Origin: Saccharina japonica
Taxonomy: Eukaryota > Sar > Phaeophyceae > Laminariales > Laminariaceae
Direction of reading: 5' to 3'
Length of the DNA: 64,000 nt
Assembly (NCBI GenBank): GCA_008828725.1
Contig: MEHQ01004113.1
Coordinates: 77,712-141,711 of the forward strand
Below, one piece after another: positions 52,730 to 63,700 of the stretch. Within the stretch, counting starts at the first letter, position 1, and each line of letters begins with the position of its first letter. The translations under genes and the position numbers were made by a program. The notes beneath the pieces are model-generated. The model saw only the letters and a list, made by a program, of their open reading frames with translations. It was not told the origin of the DNA and did not search any database.

Positions 52730-53060
52730 ACCGGTCGCCCCGGTGGTCTAACTGGTAGCCGCGAGGCCTGTTGGGCCGGATGTGGAGGGTTCGATTCTCC
52801 CCATGGAGGTTTTTATTCTCAAATGACACCGACTGACTGTCGAGAGCGCATATTATAGCGTGGGTGAGCAAAATTCGACGAGAGTTGACGAGGGAAGAAA
52901 GTGCTGAAATTTTCTCGCGATAAAAATGCAAAGTAAGAACCGTAGTGGGGGAAGAGGGAGAGGTGCCTACTTTGTGACCGCGGATCTGAGTTACGACTAG
53001 CGAGGGAGAAAAACGGAAGTTCGAAGATAATAAATGGGCTGAAAAAACAAAACAAAAACT
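52730..53060 (+). mobile_element. tRNA-derived SINE, copy 4 (best conserved)
   Basis: A-box GTGGTCTAACTGGTAGCC and B-box GAGGGTTCGATTCTCC are intact, followed by CCATGGAGGTTTTTATTCTC and the family body, ending GGGCTGAAAAAACAAAAC. Being closest to the tRNA consensus, it is the best reference for the family. Confidence 0.85.
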
Positions 53061-53061
53061 G

Positions 53062-53372
53062 CGAATAATTGGTTCTGGACTTCGAATCCCACGTGGGTTG
53101 GAGGTTTGGCTTAATTCAAAAAAGCAAATGAAAACACGGAATCAATTGCTGAGACGTCTGCTGCAGCATCGTGGGTAGGCGAAACTCGATGCGAGTCGAC
53201 GAGGGAAGCAAGGGCCGAGGTCGTCTTGGGAGAAAAAAGGCACGGCATGAACCGTACAATGCGTAGTGAGGAGAGATAAAAAAGCCTTCGACGACTATTA
53301 ATTCGAAGAAGAGAAAAATAAGGGCGATAAAACAAAACCTCGGAAACGAAGAATTCGCGATCGGTCAATTTG
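53062..53372 (+). mobile_element. Diverged SINE, head-to-tail with copy 4
   Basis: Follows copy 4 directly. It keeps the B-box region (GGACTTCGAATCCCACG), GCATCGTGGGTAGGCGAAAC, GAGTCGACGAGGGAAGCAAG, GTAGTGAGGAGAGA and GCCTTCGACGA in family order, but is much more diverged than copies 1-4, implying an older insertion that served as the target or an ancient dimer. Confidence 0.65.
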
Positions 53373-53404
53373 ACAAGCGGTGCCGAAATGGCACGTAGCA
53401 CATA

Positions 53405-53720
53405 GCAGGGTACGTGCAGAACCCTACCTGGGGTGTTTCCCCTGGTATTTCCCTAACAAAACCTTCTGTGGGTTCTGCCAGACATCCATACCCGTACTCG
53501 GAACTTCTGAAGTTGTATATACGCCCGTGCCACAATACCCGGGGTACGGATGTAGCGTTTTCATACCCGCTCGGAACTCCTGTGACTTCTACATACCCGT
53601 GCCACAATACCAGGGACTTCTGTGAGTTATGTAAGACTTCTGTATCCGTACCCGCAACATATGGTTGTTTTGCACTATACCCTGGGTACGGGTATGCCTT
53701 TGGCACAATGACCGAAAGCC
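53405..53720 (-). repeat. 41-bp tandem array, type A, array A4 (reverse orientation, degenerate)
   Basis: GGAACTTCTGAAGTTG, CCCGTGCCACAATACCCGGG and CGGAACTCCTGTGACTTC are type A words in reverse complement. The fold-back tail lies at the low-coordinate end (about 53410-53480), as expected for the inverted orientation. Confidence 0.7.
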
Positions 53721-55565
53721 CGGTACGTAGTCGGGCTTAGTCCATGCACCATTCGGAACCACTTTATGCCTAATATTTCGTTTTCTTTCCCATATATACT
53801 TGAATCACCGCCGAAAAAAAAATGCGACTTACACTTATTTCAAGAGTGTGCACCAAAGTGTGCGCGGCACAAACTACCCGTATGAGTAATCAATTGTAGC
53901 GCCTTCCTCGAGAAACTTCCTGCGAGAAACCGCCAGCAGGATTTCACGAGAGTTTTGTTCTTGTTTTTTTCCCGTTCCCATTCAAATATCGTCCCCTTGA
54001 TCTCATCCAAAGAGTTCCCGAGCAAATCTTGAAATTCCGTTCCCGTACAAAGATCTCCCGTCGAACTGTCTGATTCCCCGTGTTTTCACATTCCCGTCCC
54101 GTGGAATCCCGCGGCACTCTCGATTTCCAAAAATGCCATGCAAAACGAAATCTGGTGAGGAAACATATCCTGCGGGAACCATTCTTGCGTCTTCAGGTGG
54201 ACGGCATCATCAAACTGAACCAGCACGCACACCGAACGACGACGACACGAGTACTCGTACCTACTCTTGGCGGAATCCCCGTCGTGGGCGTGTGGCGTGT
54301 GTGCGCGGCTCCTGAGTTAGATCGAGCAGTCCGCCGCAGAGGTAAGCCCGTCAGCCGGTGTTAAACCGACTGGTTGTTGCTCGAGCTTCAGCTCTTAGAA
54401 ACTCATGTTGAACGAAAAATGTCGCTCAAGGCCAGTCCGTGTTTTCATGACCAGTCTTGCCCAAGAAGACAGGATGAGGAGAAGGAGAAGGAGAAGGACC
54501 GCCGTAGGGCTTTGCACGTCTGCTGTAGCCCACTTACTACAGTCAACTATGTTACCGATCAGCGACTCGGTGTACTGTAGACTACTGGCTACTGCTGGGT
54601 AACATGGTAGCTATCCTTAATACAACCCCTAGATAGAGGTGCTACATCAAAACGTTCTACAATCCACTATCCACTAGGATTACGGATTACCCAATATCTA
54701 GGTTCTAAGGTACTCTGGCTTGATGCTTGCTGTAAGTGGCCATAACCTACTCCGTTATATTTTCCCGATAGTTTCAGCTCTCTGTACGTGGTCGGTGTTT
54801 ATTTTCTGTACTACCTGTCTGCATATTTTACGTGTGCTTTCGTTGCCATGTCGCAAACAACGTCCATTTCTCCTTTGCGGCGTCGCAACAACATCACCCG
54901 CCCCTTCTTCGCTTATGATGGACAACCAACCCTTGTACAGCTAATGCAACAACACGTCCAACCTGGCAACATAAAAGCCAAACTACTGTCGTACGAGGTT
55001 TGAAGCATGGACATGTATGCAAACCGTAGAAGTATCACACACATACATTGAAACCCGCGCAGGTCTCCCTATACGTATGCCAGACAGACATACTTCGCAC
55101 GATATACCTTCGTGCGCTAACTACTGTAGTACGACGGCGTCACTAGCCGTAGGTTTTACTTCGAAAAGGGTACCAGTCGAATAGCGGTGTTCACAATGTG
55201 TTCACAATTATACTTTGATCTTGAATCACATTCTAAACTGCCATGGTGTTGTACTACCCAAAGGGTGTTGAAGGCAGGTTTGTTTAGCGACAAGACCAAT
55301 TACAGCAAAAACCTCACAACTTCGCATCAAGAACCAACAATATTTCACTGATCAGTTTGTTGACCAAATACGTTGATATGACTACGTCGCAGCCTACGAC
55401 GTTCCTGCCTGCCCCCGTACAATGAAAAGGTGTGGTGTTACTGCAGAACAGATGTTGCACAAATAGACTTGCAACCGAACCAAGTTACCGCCGCCCTCCC
55501 ATACAAATAAGATGTGTGGTGCTACGTACTACACGAGGAAAATAGATGTTGTCGTCGAGTGGATG
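53721..55565. other. No gene recognised
   Basis: Unassigned sequence. Short frames such as 54080-54364 show no domain. A GGAGAAGGAGAAGGAGAAGG microsatellite lies at about 54476-54497. Confidence 0.4.
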
Positions 55566-55970
55566 CGACCCCGCGATGCAGATGTCCCTACTAGAGATCC
55601 TAATGGCAATGCCCAGCGACCCCAGACGTGATGTTCCAGCAGCCTGAAAGCCACGATGCTGATGTCGAGCGACTCCAGAAGCGATTTTCCAGCGGCCCCA
55701 AACCATCGATGATAATTCGACGATTCCAGAAGCCATATTCCCACGGTAACCACAGTAGATATATCATGCTCTGGGCCCGTCCCCAAAATACATTTCGGCG
55801 ACCCCACCATGCTGTTGTTAGTGCGGCGACTCCGGAGGCTCCGGCAGTCCCATCGAACAGTGCTGTAGCGATCCCGAAATATTTTTTTCCGACAACCCCA
55901 AGCGCTTTGTTTGCAGTGACGCCGTGAAACGTCGTTACGGTGACCCCGCGTTGATAAATGAGGCAACCCC
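55566..55970 (-). repeat. Degenerate short tandem repeats (TGGGGTCGC-type)
   Basis: On the minus strand TGGGGTCGCCG, TGGAATCGTCG, TGGAGTCGCTCG and TGGGGTCGCTGG recur at irregular 20-60-bp spacing with CTGGAA and TTCTGG words. This leaves two frames open (145 and 153 codons) with Trp/Gly-rich repeats. The open frames are attributed to the repeat, though a repeat protein is not excluded. Confidence 0.4.
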
Positions 55971-55984
55971 GGTTGTGGCTGGTG

Positions 55985-56365
55985 GTCCTTGTTACTTTTA
56001 CACGAACGTTACTATTGAGGACGAACCGCACGCCGCTGGCGAGCAGGCAGTTGGACTGCAATCGCCAAATTAGTTTGCATGCGCCTAAAAATGGCAGCGA
56101 CTTCTCTAACGCCTAGAATATAGTTGGCGTTGGGAACCCCTAAATCAAATGGTGCTCCACTTGGAAACCCTATATGTTCTCTTACTGTAACACGATGACT
56201 TCCGCGAAGAGCGTACCGAGATCTATCCCCCCCCTGCAACTTTTCGCCCCGACTAAAATGTGATGCAGTTTCGTCCAGTCGAAACCATATTCTGTATTTT
56301 ATATACGATGGTGTGTTTGCCTCACAGGTTACAGACGATATACGATGGTGTGTTTGCCTCACAGG
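55985..56365 (-). pseudogene. Divergent module copy 2, RYALRG frame
   Basis: The better preserved copy: about 116 codons open from 56362 to 56012, with FSRGEKLQGGDRSRYALRG, HIGFPSGAPFDLGVPN, YILGVREVAAIFRRM and LAIAVQLPARQRRAVRP. It aligns with 21830-22160 on the plus strand. I do not recognise the family. A 37-bp tandem duplication (56304-56377) sits just upstream and an ATG within it begins the frame. Confidence 0.5.
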
Positions 56366-56591
56366 TTACAGACGGGTGGATGTTTATAGACCGGTAGGCA
56401 GCAACGTAGAAATGAGAATATTAATACGCCCCGTAGGCTTGGATACCCTTTGTTTTGTCGAGAGTATAGTTTGGGTGAGTGGTACCAGTTACTCGTTTTG
56501 GGGAAATATCAAGTTTACGCGAGTGCTGAACACCGCCCCCGTATTTGCCAGGTGAAGTTTAGGTGATGTTGTCTACTACACATTGTAAATG

Positions 56592-56826
56592 GCGCGCATG
56601 TGGTTTGAACAGCAGGAGTTGAAACTACGTCGAGACAAGCAGCCCATACGGCGTTTTACCTTGTATGGTGAACGGAGGGGAGGACGTACCAGGCAAGGGT
56701 AAGGTCCTTTCGTCCTCCCCAATGTATAGATGATGCGCATGTGGTTTGAACAGCAGTAGTTGAACTGACGTCAAGACAAGCAACCCGTAGGTCGATTAAA
56801 ATTGTATTGTGAACGGAGGGAAGGAT
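56592..56826. repeat. Direct repeat pair of about 100 bp
   Basis: GCGCATGTGGTTTGAACAGC, AGTTGAA, AGACAAGCA.CCC and TGAACGGAGGG occur at 56595-56690 and 56733-56822 in the same order. This pair is absent from the first copy of the divergent module and accounts for the extra length of the second. Confidence 0.75.
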
Positions 56827-57049
56827 GACTACCGCTGCCGTTGTTACTCTAATATCAAAGTTGGTACCACCTTAAAACCACTGCGCCAATCCCCCCGTGC
56901 GTGACGGTATCAGGTCTGCCAGAATGAAACACGAGTCCTCCAAACCCTACATATGGACTGTCGCAAGGAACTGACGATTACCTGCATGCCTTAAGGAAGA
57001 AACAAAACCCTTCTGCTGAAATAGGTCGATATCTGCTCCTGAATGTGCG

Positions 57050-57250
57050 ATGCCCATTCAAGCTCCATCTCACAGACGCGCCGTTTTACCTTTCGGCATC
57101 TCACAAACCCCTTTTCGCTGGCGAAACAGCACGAGTGAGTCGTGCCATACCACGGTAGACCCAATATATCCTACCCATAAAATGGATGAAAGCTGGGAGG
57201 GAGGACAAACCAGGCCTCCCGGGTGGAACTCGTCCCGGCACGTGTAGGCC
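57050..57250 (+). pseudogene. Divergent module copy 2, LTDA frame
   Basis: Translation LHLTDAPFYLSASHKPLF then AGETARVSRAIPR matches the minus-strand frame at 21270-21462. A TAG follows IPR, so this copy is broken. It stands divergently to the 55985-56365 frame, exactly as in the first module but with the whole unit inverted. Confidence 0.45.
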
Positions 57251-58660
57251 TCAAGCTACAAGATAAAACACATATTGTTTGACTGCACAAACGCTTCGTT
57301 GGCGACCTACTGTAGTTGGAGTTTTATTGAACTAGGATAAGTAGCGTATGTCAGTAGCGATGTGCTACGCCTATGTCGTCACGTACTTGGTCTGCCATAT
57401 TCTAGCGAACCTCCTCCAGTGGCGAAATAGAGTTTCCTGTCACGGCAAGCGTGCGGACATACTGAAGAAGAGCACACCATGCACGGTTCGGGTTGTTTCT
57501 CTGCGGAATTATAGGAAAGTAGAAGTGATGAGGATGGTTCCGTCCGGGTGTACGGTGGATTTCCGTCTTCATTCCTGTTTATTTGCTATGGACCAACCTC
57601 ACACGGCATCCACAAGACAGACCACACCAACTCAAGACGCGCTTTGAATGTCAGGTCCAACCCGCAAATTAACACAACGGGATCAAACGGTGATGCACTG
57701 CTTTGTTGTTTCAGAGAAGTATGGCCAGGCGGAATGTTAGGCCGCTCACCCTAGCAGAGCTTCTACGCCATTCGCGTGATGCTGGCTATCGAAGGGGATA
57801 ATTCCTCCTGGCGCCTGATTCATTTCCGGGCGCAAAACCGATGGCGTCATAGGTCTCTACACCGACGCCACGAGGCCCGTCACGAGGGAAATGTGGAGAT
57901 AATGGGGGGGGGGGGGGGTGTACTCATGTTGTGCACGGCCGTAGTCATATGACCATAGACCCTCGCATCCCTACAATGCCGGGACGGAGCGCGTTGGGTT
58001 TTCACCAACCAGGCAGACATTGCTTGCACCAAGCGCGAAGCGCCGTGAGGTATTGGGCGAGTCGCATGGAGGGTGAGCTGCATCCTGCTAAGAACCGCCT
58101 CTGAGGCGGACTTGCATATGGACGACAGCTTCAATGAGTTAATTTAATTTCTGGTGTGGCCACTTCCCGAGACAGCAATGGGTTTTACTACGTCAACTGC
58201 CTCGCGGATGCCTTACCATATTAACACTACGTGATACGACCATTCCCCTTGTGCGGAGCAAAGGTTCTCCACCCCGCACAAATGATCTACTCGACCGCCA
58301 GCTTTGGTGACCGCCAAAAAAAAAAAAAAAACGGCACCCTGGTTGTCTAGCTCACGCAGCGAGTGGCGTGTTTTACAGCGTCGTTGCCAACCGACGCCAA
58401 CCCAAACTATAAATATATCATATATTTATAGGGGGGGGGTGGGGGGGTTAAGCCACACCGATAGTAGAGAGCAAAATTACAAGGCTGGCGGCAGGGTTTG
58501 CCGACGTTTTCAGTTAAAAGGGTACTGAGGATCTACCGATTCAGGTGAGTAACGGCCGGGATATCATTTGCTTGACCTTTTTGGTTTGGTAAACTGGATC
58601 TAGTAGCTGAACAGTAGTGAGATGGGATTTGGGTATATAACCCACCCCCCCACACTTCTA
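57251..58660. other. No gene recognised
   Basis: Contains a poly-G tract at 57904-57918, a poly-A tract near 58316-58332 and a G run near 58432-58448. Frames present are short and without domains. Confidence 0.35.
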
Positions 58661-58668
58661 CATGGAAA

Positions 58669-59085
58669 CTAACGCTGCAATACCGCTCTTTGGGTTACAT
58701 GCCTACGCCGTTTCCCCTCTTTCTGCAATTCTGCTACAAGGTTGTACGGTATCATACGGCCGCGCCTTTTAGTTTTGACGCAGTTCCAGCGGATGGTCTG
58801 TGGTATACTTGCATCTATAAGTAATTTGATGCCAAGTGTTCTATTACTCCTCTTCTCTCGGTGGCTACAACCAATGGGTATATCGATTAGTGCGCCTCGA
58901 GGTCTCCCATACGATGCGGCACCTTTTCGAGGGGGCCCCTTAAACGAACGGCGCGTATGGTTGGGAGATGCGTTGTAATGAAGTGAAAACAGAGTGTCAG
59001 AGGCAGTGGAGTAGGCCCTCGGCCACAAGGGCAGAAGCCATGACCATGTCGACTTATATAGATAGTGGAACTGCCACTGCTTCAT
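58669..59085 (-). other. 139-codon frame, unknown, weak transposase resemblance
   Basis: The middle and C-terminal part is rich in Lys/Arg (GCSHREKRSNRTLGIKLLID, KTKRRGRMIPYNLVAELQKE, GKRRRHVTQ) and ends before TTGCAG. It could be the amino-terminal region of a transposase, but no DDE or zinc motif is seen. Another basic, helix-turn-helix-like frame lies at 60354-60557 on the same strand. Confidence 0.25.
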
Positions 59086-60353
59086 TCATTCGTACCCAGG
59101 GTTAGCTGCATCGTTGCGCCATGTGAAATTCACGCAGAGTTTGAGACCTTCCCACACTTGAGTCCGTTGGGTGTCGTGCTCCCGAGTGAATGTACAGGCG
59201 AAATGTACCATGTACTTTGTCTGGCCTTCGCTTCAAGTGAGGTATGGCTGTGTAGCACAACACCTACTGTTGCCTCTGCTAATATTTCATTTTTGTGTTC
59301 GTCGCCACCTCTGGCAGGATGATCCGCATCGTGATAAATCCTCCTAAGCTAGTACAGCATCGGTAACCCATCTGGTGTATACATCTGCATAGAGGTTCGG
59401 CAATATGTTCTTCGGGAGGAAGCGAGGGAGGCTGCAGAGCAAAGTTCATTTCAAGGCTTACTAATGACGGATCCCCATGGCCAGTCAATGTATTAGGAGG
59501 CAAGGGAGTTTTCTGTGGCTGGGTTTCGTTTTTTTCAGCGCGCTTGCAGCACGCACGGTGTAGAAGAACATACGAGAATCCGCTCGTCGTGTAGGTAAAA
59601 GCATTGAAATACCATGTTGCTATCCACGATCTCGACGTTGCTGGTGCGGGGGGGCGAACTCAATCGTTGCTTACCCTAGCACTTGACCTCTGAACGCGCA
59701 TCCCTTTCGAGACGGAATACTCCTTTCGGGACCGTGTTGTAGGGAGAGGGCGGGGTATGAGCGGCTGGCACACGGGGCCATGCAGGTTCGGTTTGATCGA
59801 GGGCTTGGTACGGTACCGGGCCCTTTCTTGCTACGTGTTGCCACTGGCTTGAAAAGGGTTTGTAGCTCTGTACTTTAACGAAATATTTGATTTTGCCTTT
59901 ATCGGTTATCCTCACCCGTGTAAACTATTCGATTTCGTGCGGTTAGGCAGCGGGGAGTATCCGAACTGTATGTCCACAGTATCCTACCGTGACGTCGAAT
60001 ATCGATTCAGTTATACGTAACAGGATGTAAAACGGTTGTGAGGTGTCGAGGATTTTATTTTGATGATGAAACTAATGCTGCTACGCAGCCCTGGAGCAGG
60101 AGGGTTTCATGCACACCCCTTGAGCAGAGCTATTCTGCTTCCGAGTTGTTTGAGTCGACTGCTACCCTACTAGTAATCGTCCCGGCGACGCTCCAAGTTC
60201 AGCAACCTATTAGTGAAGCTCGTCTCAGCTAGGAGGCGCTGTACCCTTCCCTTATATACCACTTAATGAAGTAGTACGATGTCGTCGCGTGTTTGGAAGC
60301 GGGAAATGACGCGATTGTCTCGATTTTGAGCAACTAGGCCAGCCACATGAGGC
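59086..60353. other. No gene recognised
   Basis: Plus frame 60038-60232 (ending QPISEARLS) follows an acceptor-like TTATACGTAACAG and could be an exon, but nothing supports it further. Confidence 0.3.
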
Positions 60354-60557
60354 CTACTGTCGAAAGTCCATCGCGTTATTTTTTTTCATTTTCGGGTGCT
60401 CGAGGGAGGATCTGAATAGTTCCCAGAATTTGCCGACTGTACGTGGGCTTACATGAAACGTGCTACCCACACCCCGCGCCTCACGGGTGGTGACGCTGTT
60501 TGCACGGCCATGCCAACACCAGGGAAGCGCTGAGGCGCATATGAGGAAGGTATGCAC
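60354..60557 (-). other. Frame with a helix-turn-helix-like motif, possible transposase remnant
   Basis: VGSTFHVSPRTVGKFWELFR resembles the vA..f.vS.rTV.riW recognition-helix pattern at the amino-terminus of several transposase families. The frame is short (67 codons) and no catalytic domain follows on the minus strand, so it is at best a remnant. Confidence 0.25.
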
Positions 60558-61037
60558 CCTTCAGGACAAAATAGCGCGCTCCCGTGGGCAGTCGAGGCCC
60601 TGGAGGGGTCACGCGTGCCAGAGGCCTGGCTTGTTGAATTGACGACGACCTCCAGTTTGAACAGATATTATGCAGAACATAATGTTGCTCGAGATCAGGG
60701 GGCGCCAGAGTGCAGTCATCAACGACGCCGAGGTTTTCGTGCGTTTGACCGCAGGATGGTAGGAGATGGCAGTGGGGGCATAGAAGTACCACCATATCCA
60801 GTTGTTTTGATTCCAACTTGAGAGGCAATATTAACGACGGTGTACCAGAAGAGCGTTGCCGCGACTTGAAACAGCCAAAGGAGAAAACGGCATCTGTAAA
60901 TTTTGTCGGGGGTGCGAGTTGTATGCGGCCAAGGCGATAATGCTCGGGCGAGCTGCAACTCTGGCCCGTCGCCCAAGCAGTAGTGGTGCACGTTGAGTGA
61001 GGACAATCTGGACAGCTTTGATCAGACCAAACTCTAT
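60558..61037. other. No gene recognised
   Basis: Overlapping frames on both strands without domains. Confidence 0.3.
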
Positions 61038-61113
61038 TGTGAGGGTATTACCGCTGAGCTATAGGGGTAAAAGATCGATCAATTACCCAGCTCAGGGTAA
61101 TCCTTATAACACT
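61038..61113. repeat. 76-bp exact direct repeat, copy 1
   Basis: Identical over 76 bp to 61304-61379. The unit contains a fold-back (ATTACCGCTGAGCT .. AGCTCAGGGTAAT) and, on the minus strand, the A-box-like TATAGCTCAGCGGTAAT. Confidence 0.9.
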
Positions 61114-61261
61114 CTCCCCCCCTCTGAACGGCGGGATATTTGGGACGTCGGTACCGTATACGGCCGTACGTTGACCTACCCGCTTCGTTTCAATACCTGG
61201 GGAACCAGGGAGACGTGTTATTTGGGGACGCACGCGCAAGCGTTTCTGAAAAAAGAAACGT

Positions 61262-61343
61262 TCGAAGTGAGATTCGAACCCGTGTCCTGCCGTCGACGCC
61301 AAATGTGAGGGTATTACCGCTGAGCTATAGGGGTAAAAGATCG
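61262..61343 (-). repeat. tRNA-like sequence (degenerate)
   Basis: Minus strand: CCCCTATAGCTCAGCGGTAA (acceptor/D-arm-like with A-box) and, about 45 nt later, GGGTTCGAATCTC (B-box). Neither the acceptor arms nor the D-stem pair properly, and no clean five-pair anticodon stem was found, so it is called a tRNA-derived relic and not a gene. Confidence 0.35.
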
Positions 61344-61379
61344 ATCAATTACCCAGCTCAGGGTAATCCTTATAACACT
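61304..61379. repeat. 76-bp exact direct repeat, copy 2
   Basis: Exact copy of 61038-61113 with an offset of 266 bp. This copy is continuous with a B-box on its low-coordinate side; the first copy is not. Confidence 0.9.
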
Positions 61380-63230
61380 ATCATGTACGACGAGTGAAGC
61401 GTGTGCATTGATTCAATAGGTTTCAAGCAAACGCCGTCATAACTTGTAGTTGACGTTGTTACGATGCATACTTTGACAGCACGATCATGCCGTATTTCGT
61501 GTGTTGCGCATTCCGCCAAGCAGCGTTTTACGTGTACTGATGGTTTCGCAAAACAATATAGGGGTATGTCCATGCAAACTACATCCGACACTGAAGGTCA
61601 GCGCACAGCGTCTAAGAGCTCGGTGCGCCTGAGCCATATATGTGAAGATTAATTTTGGTTTGTATGATTCGGTTGGCTGTAGGAGCCATGGGCGACGAAT
61701 ACTGCCTCTGGGCGGTGCCACCGAGAAGGGTTCACGAGCGCTACTGTCGAGAGGCAGCACGCTAATCATGTCAATATCACGAGACCGCGTTCTACTCCAA
61801 AGATATTGCTGGAGTTGTATTTATTGTGGTACCAGATACAAGAAGAGAAGAATGGATTTGCACGTCTGTGAATGCGATGATGATGCTTTCCACCATGAAT
61901 ATTTTCCTACCTTCAGGTATTCGATTGTACTTATAAATTCCACTAGACTGGGCAAGTTCCTCATTCACGGTGAGTTATTCTGCTGTTGTTATAGGAAAAC
62001 TGTACCGGTCGGTGCTGACAAGCTGACAAGCCTCGTCTGACCTGTCCACATATCCAAGAAGCCGTTAAACAATCCAAGAAGAAAATAAAGAAAATTAATT
62101 ACTACTGTATACAAGTAGATGATACTCGGCAAAAGGGAGAGTACACAGCATCTGTGTTGTGGGCAATTATGAATGGACCAAATTGTGGGCAGTTATGAAT
62201 GGACTCAAAAGCTTTACGTATTGTAGGCAAGTAGTACAGCAGTACGCGTAGAGAAGTGTACGAGGCTGCCTAATACATGCCATGTATAGACCGTGTTCCT
62301 TCGCAGGGGGAAAAAGGGGGAACAACAACGAAACACCGCGACACTCAACACACGCCAGAACCATAGCAGCACGGTGACTGCGACCGACTCGAGGTGGTTG
62401 GGAACAAAACACGACCCACGCGTTAGTCCAAACTCGCTCGCTCGCTTCTGAATATGCCGAGTTTGTAGAAATCATTGGCGGGCAGCCCTCACAATAAAAA
62501 AACAAAAACACTACTATTACCGACGGACACTGATGAAAAAAATGGAAGCCTGTAAACACCGCTAGGAAGAGCTTTTTGCCTAAGGCAGAAAAAATGGCCT
62601 CGGTCGCTTCGCTCCCTCGGCCTCTTGCTATTTTTTAAAGTCGATGTGTCCATATGTAGGAGGTAAGAACATGGAAGTGCAGCCGTAAACTCGGTGTTCA
62701 GCTTACTGCTGCTGTATGATAGCTGGGACCATAAGAAGCACTGGACACAGGCCTTTCTGACAAGGCAAGGCGAGTCGCCAACAACTCTTCGACCAATACG
62801 GTAAGCGCATGCGAGTATATCGTATCAGTACGTATTACCACCACATATCATACACTGCTGTTGCTGCTTTACGCAGTAGTTTTTGTTTCTGAAGTCGGTT
62901 GTATTGCTGTAAAATATTATGTTATACATGGTATGTGCGACGGGTTTGGTCGCGCCGTCGTACGTATATACCAGTAAATAGTAAATAGTGTTGACCCAAA
63001 AAAACAAAAACAAAAACAAAAAACATCTTGAGTTGATTAAATTATGTGATTAATTATTATCAATAACTAACCATCGAGGCCGTGATTGTTTGATTATCTT
63101 CAAAATAATCATGACTATTCCAGACTATTCAATGGTTATTTAATCAACCTATGTTTGGTGATTATCCTATCTGTGATTATTTTTGTAACTCTACGCTTTT
63201 ACTAACGACAACATATCATACCTACTAACG
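61380..63230. other. No gene recognised
   Basis: The longest frame (plus, 61642-62040) has SCIYCGTRYKKRR and DLHVCECDDD, a possible Cys pair pattern, but no known domain. A1-to-A6 oligo(A) with CAAAAA units lies at about 62996-63022. Confidence 0.35.
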
Positions 63231-63235
63231 CGCAC

Positions 63236-63258
63236 AGTGTGTGTGTGTGTGTGTGTGT
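63236..63258. repeat. (GT)n microsatellite
   Basis: About eleven GT units. Confidence 0.9.
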
Positions 63259-63289
63259 TCTTCACATTAAACCTTCCTTTCTACCCGTC

Positions 63290-63380
63290 GACATCCAGCA
63301 CACCCAGTGTCCGTGCCGATTCATCGTCCTAAAAAGGTACCAGTTCTGTGGTCACAAAACTACGACACAGAGATACTACG
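63290..63380 (+). repeat. Dispersed repeat E, copy 3 (diverged)
   Basis: ACATCCAGCACACCCAGTG and TTCTGTGGTCACAAAACTACG correspond to the other copies. In all three copies one frame reads HTQC or YTQC, then LxRYxxC and H. Confidence 0.5.
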
Positions 63381-63454
63381 CTCAGTGCAGTAAGCAGAGC
63401 AGACAATGCAATGCCATATACGACAGGCAAGACCTACCCTGCTAGCAATCCAGG

Positions 63455-63700
63455 TGCATGCAAGAGAAAAAAAGAGAAAAGAAAGAAAAAAGCGAAAAGG
63501 AAAAATAATAGAAAGTAAACATACTGAAGCAAATCAACAATCAAGCAACCAAACAAAAGCATGACAAAATGAAAAGAAAACAAAAAAAAATGTCGTGCTT
63601 CTCCCAGATGAGATGCGACATCTAGTTAAAAGAAACCAAATGAAATGAAATGAACAAAAAAAAAAACAGTGCCAACAAAGCAAGACTAAGAACGACAGGA
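63455..63700. repeat. A/G-rich low-complexity tract
   Basis: AAGAGAAAAAAAGAGAAAAG and similar runs. Together with the preceding repeat E copy it mirrors the T-rich tract next to the copy at 49420. Confidence 0.7.

Noticed and set aside
61262..61343. Functional tRNA gene on the minus strand
   Set aside because: A- and B-box words are present but acceptor, D and anticodon stems do not pair; kept only as a tRNA-like relic.
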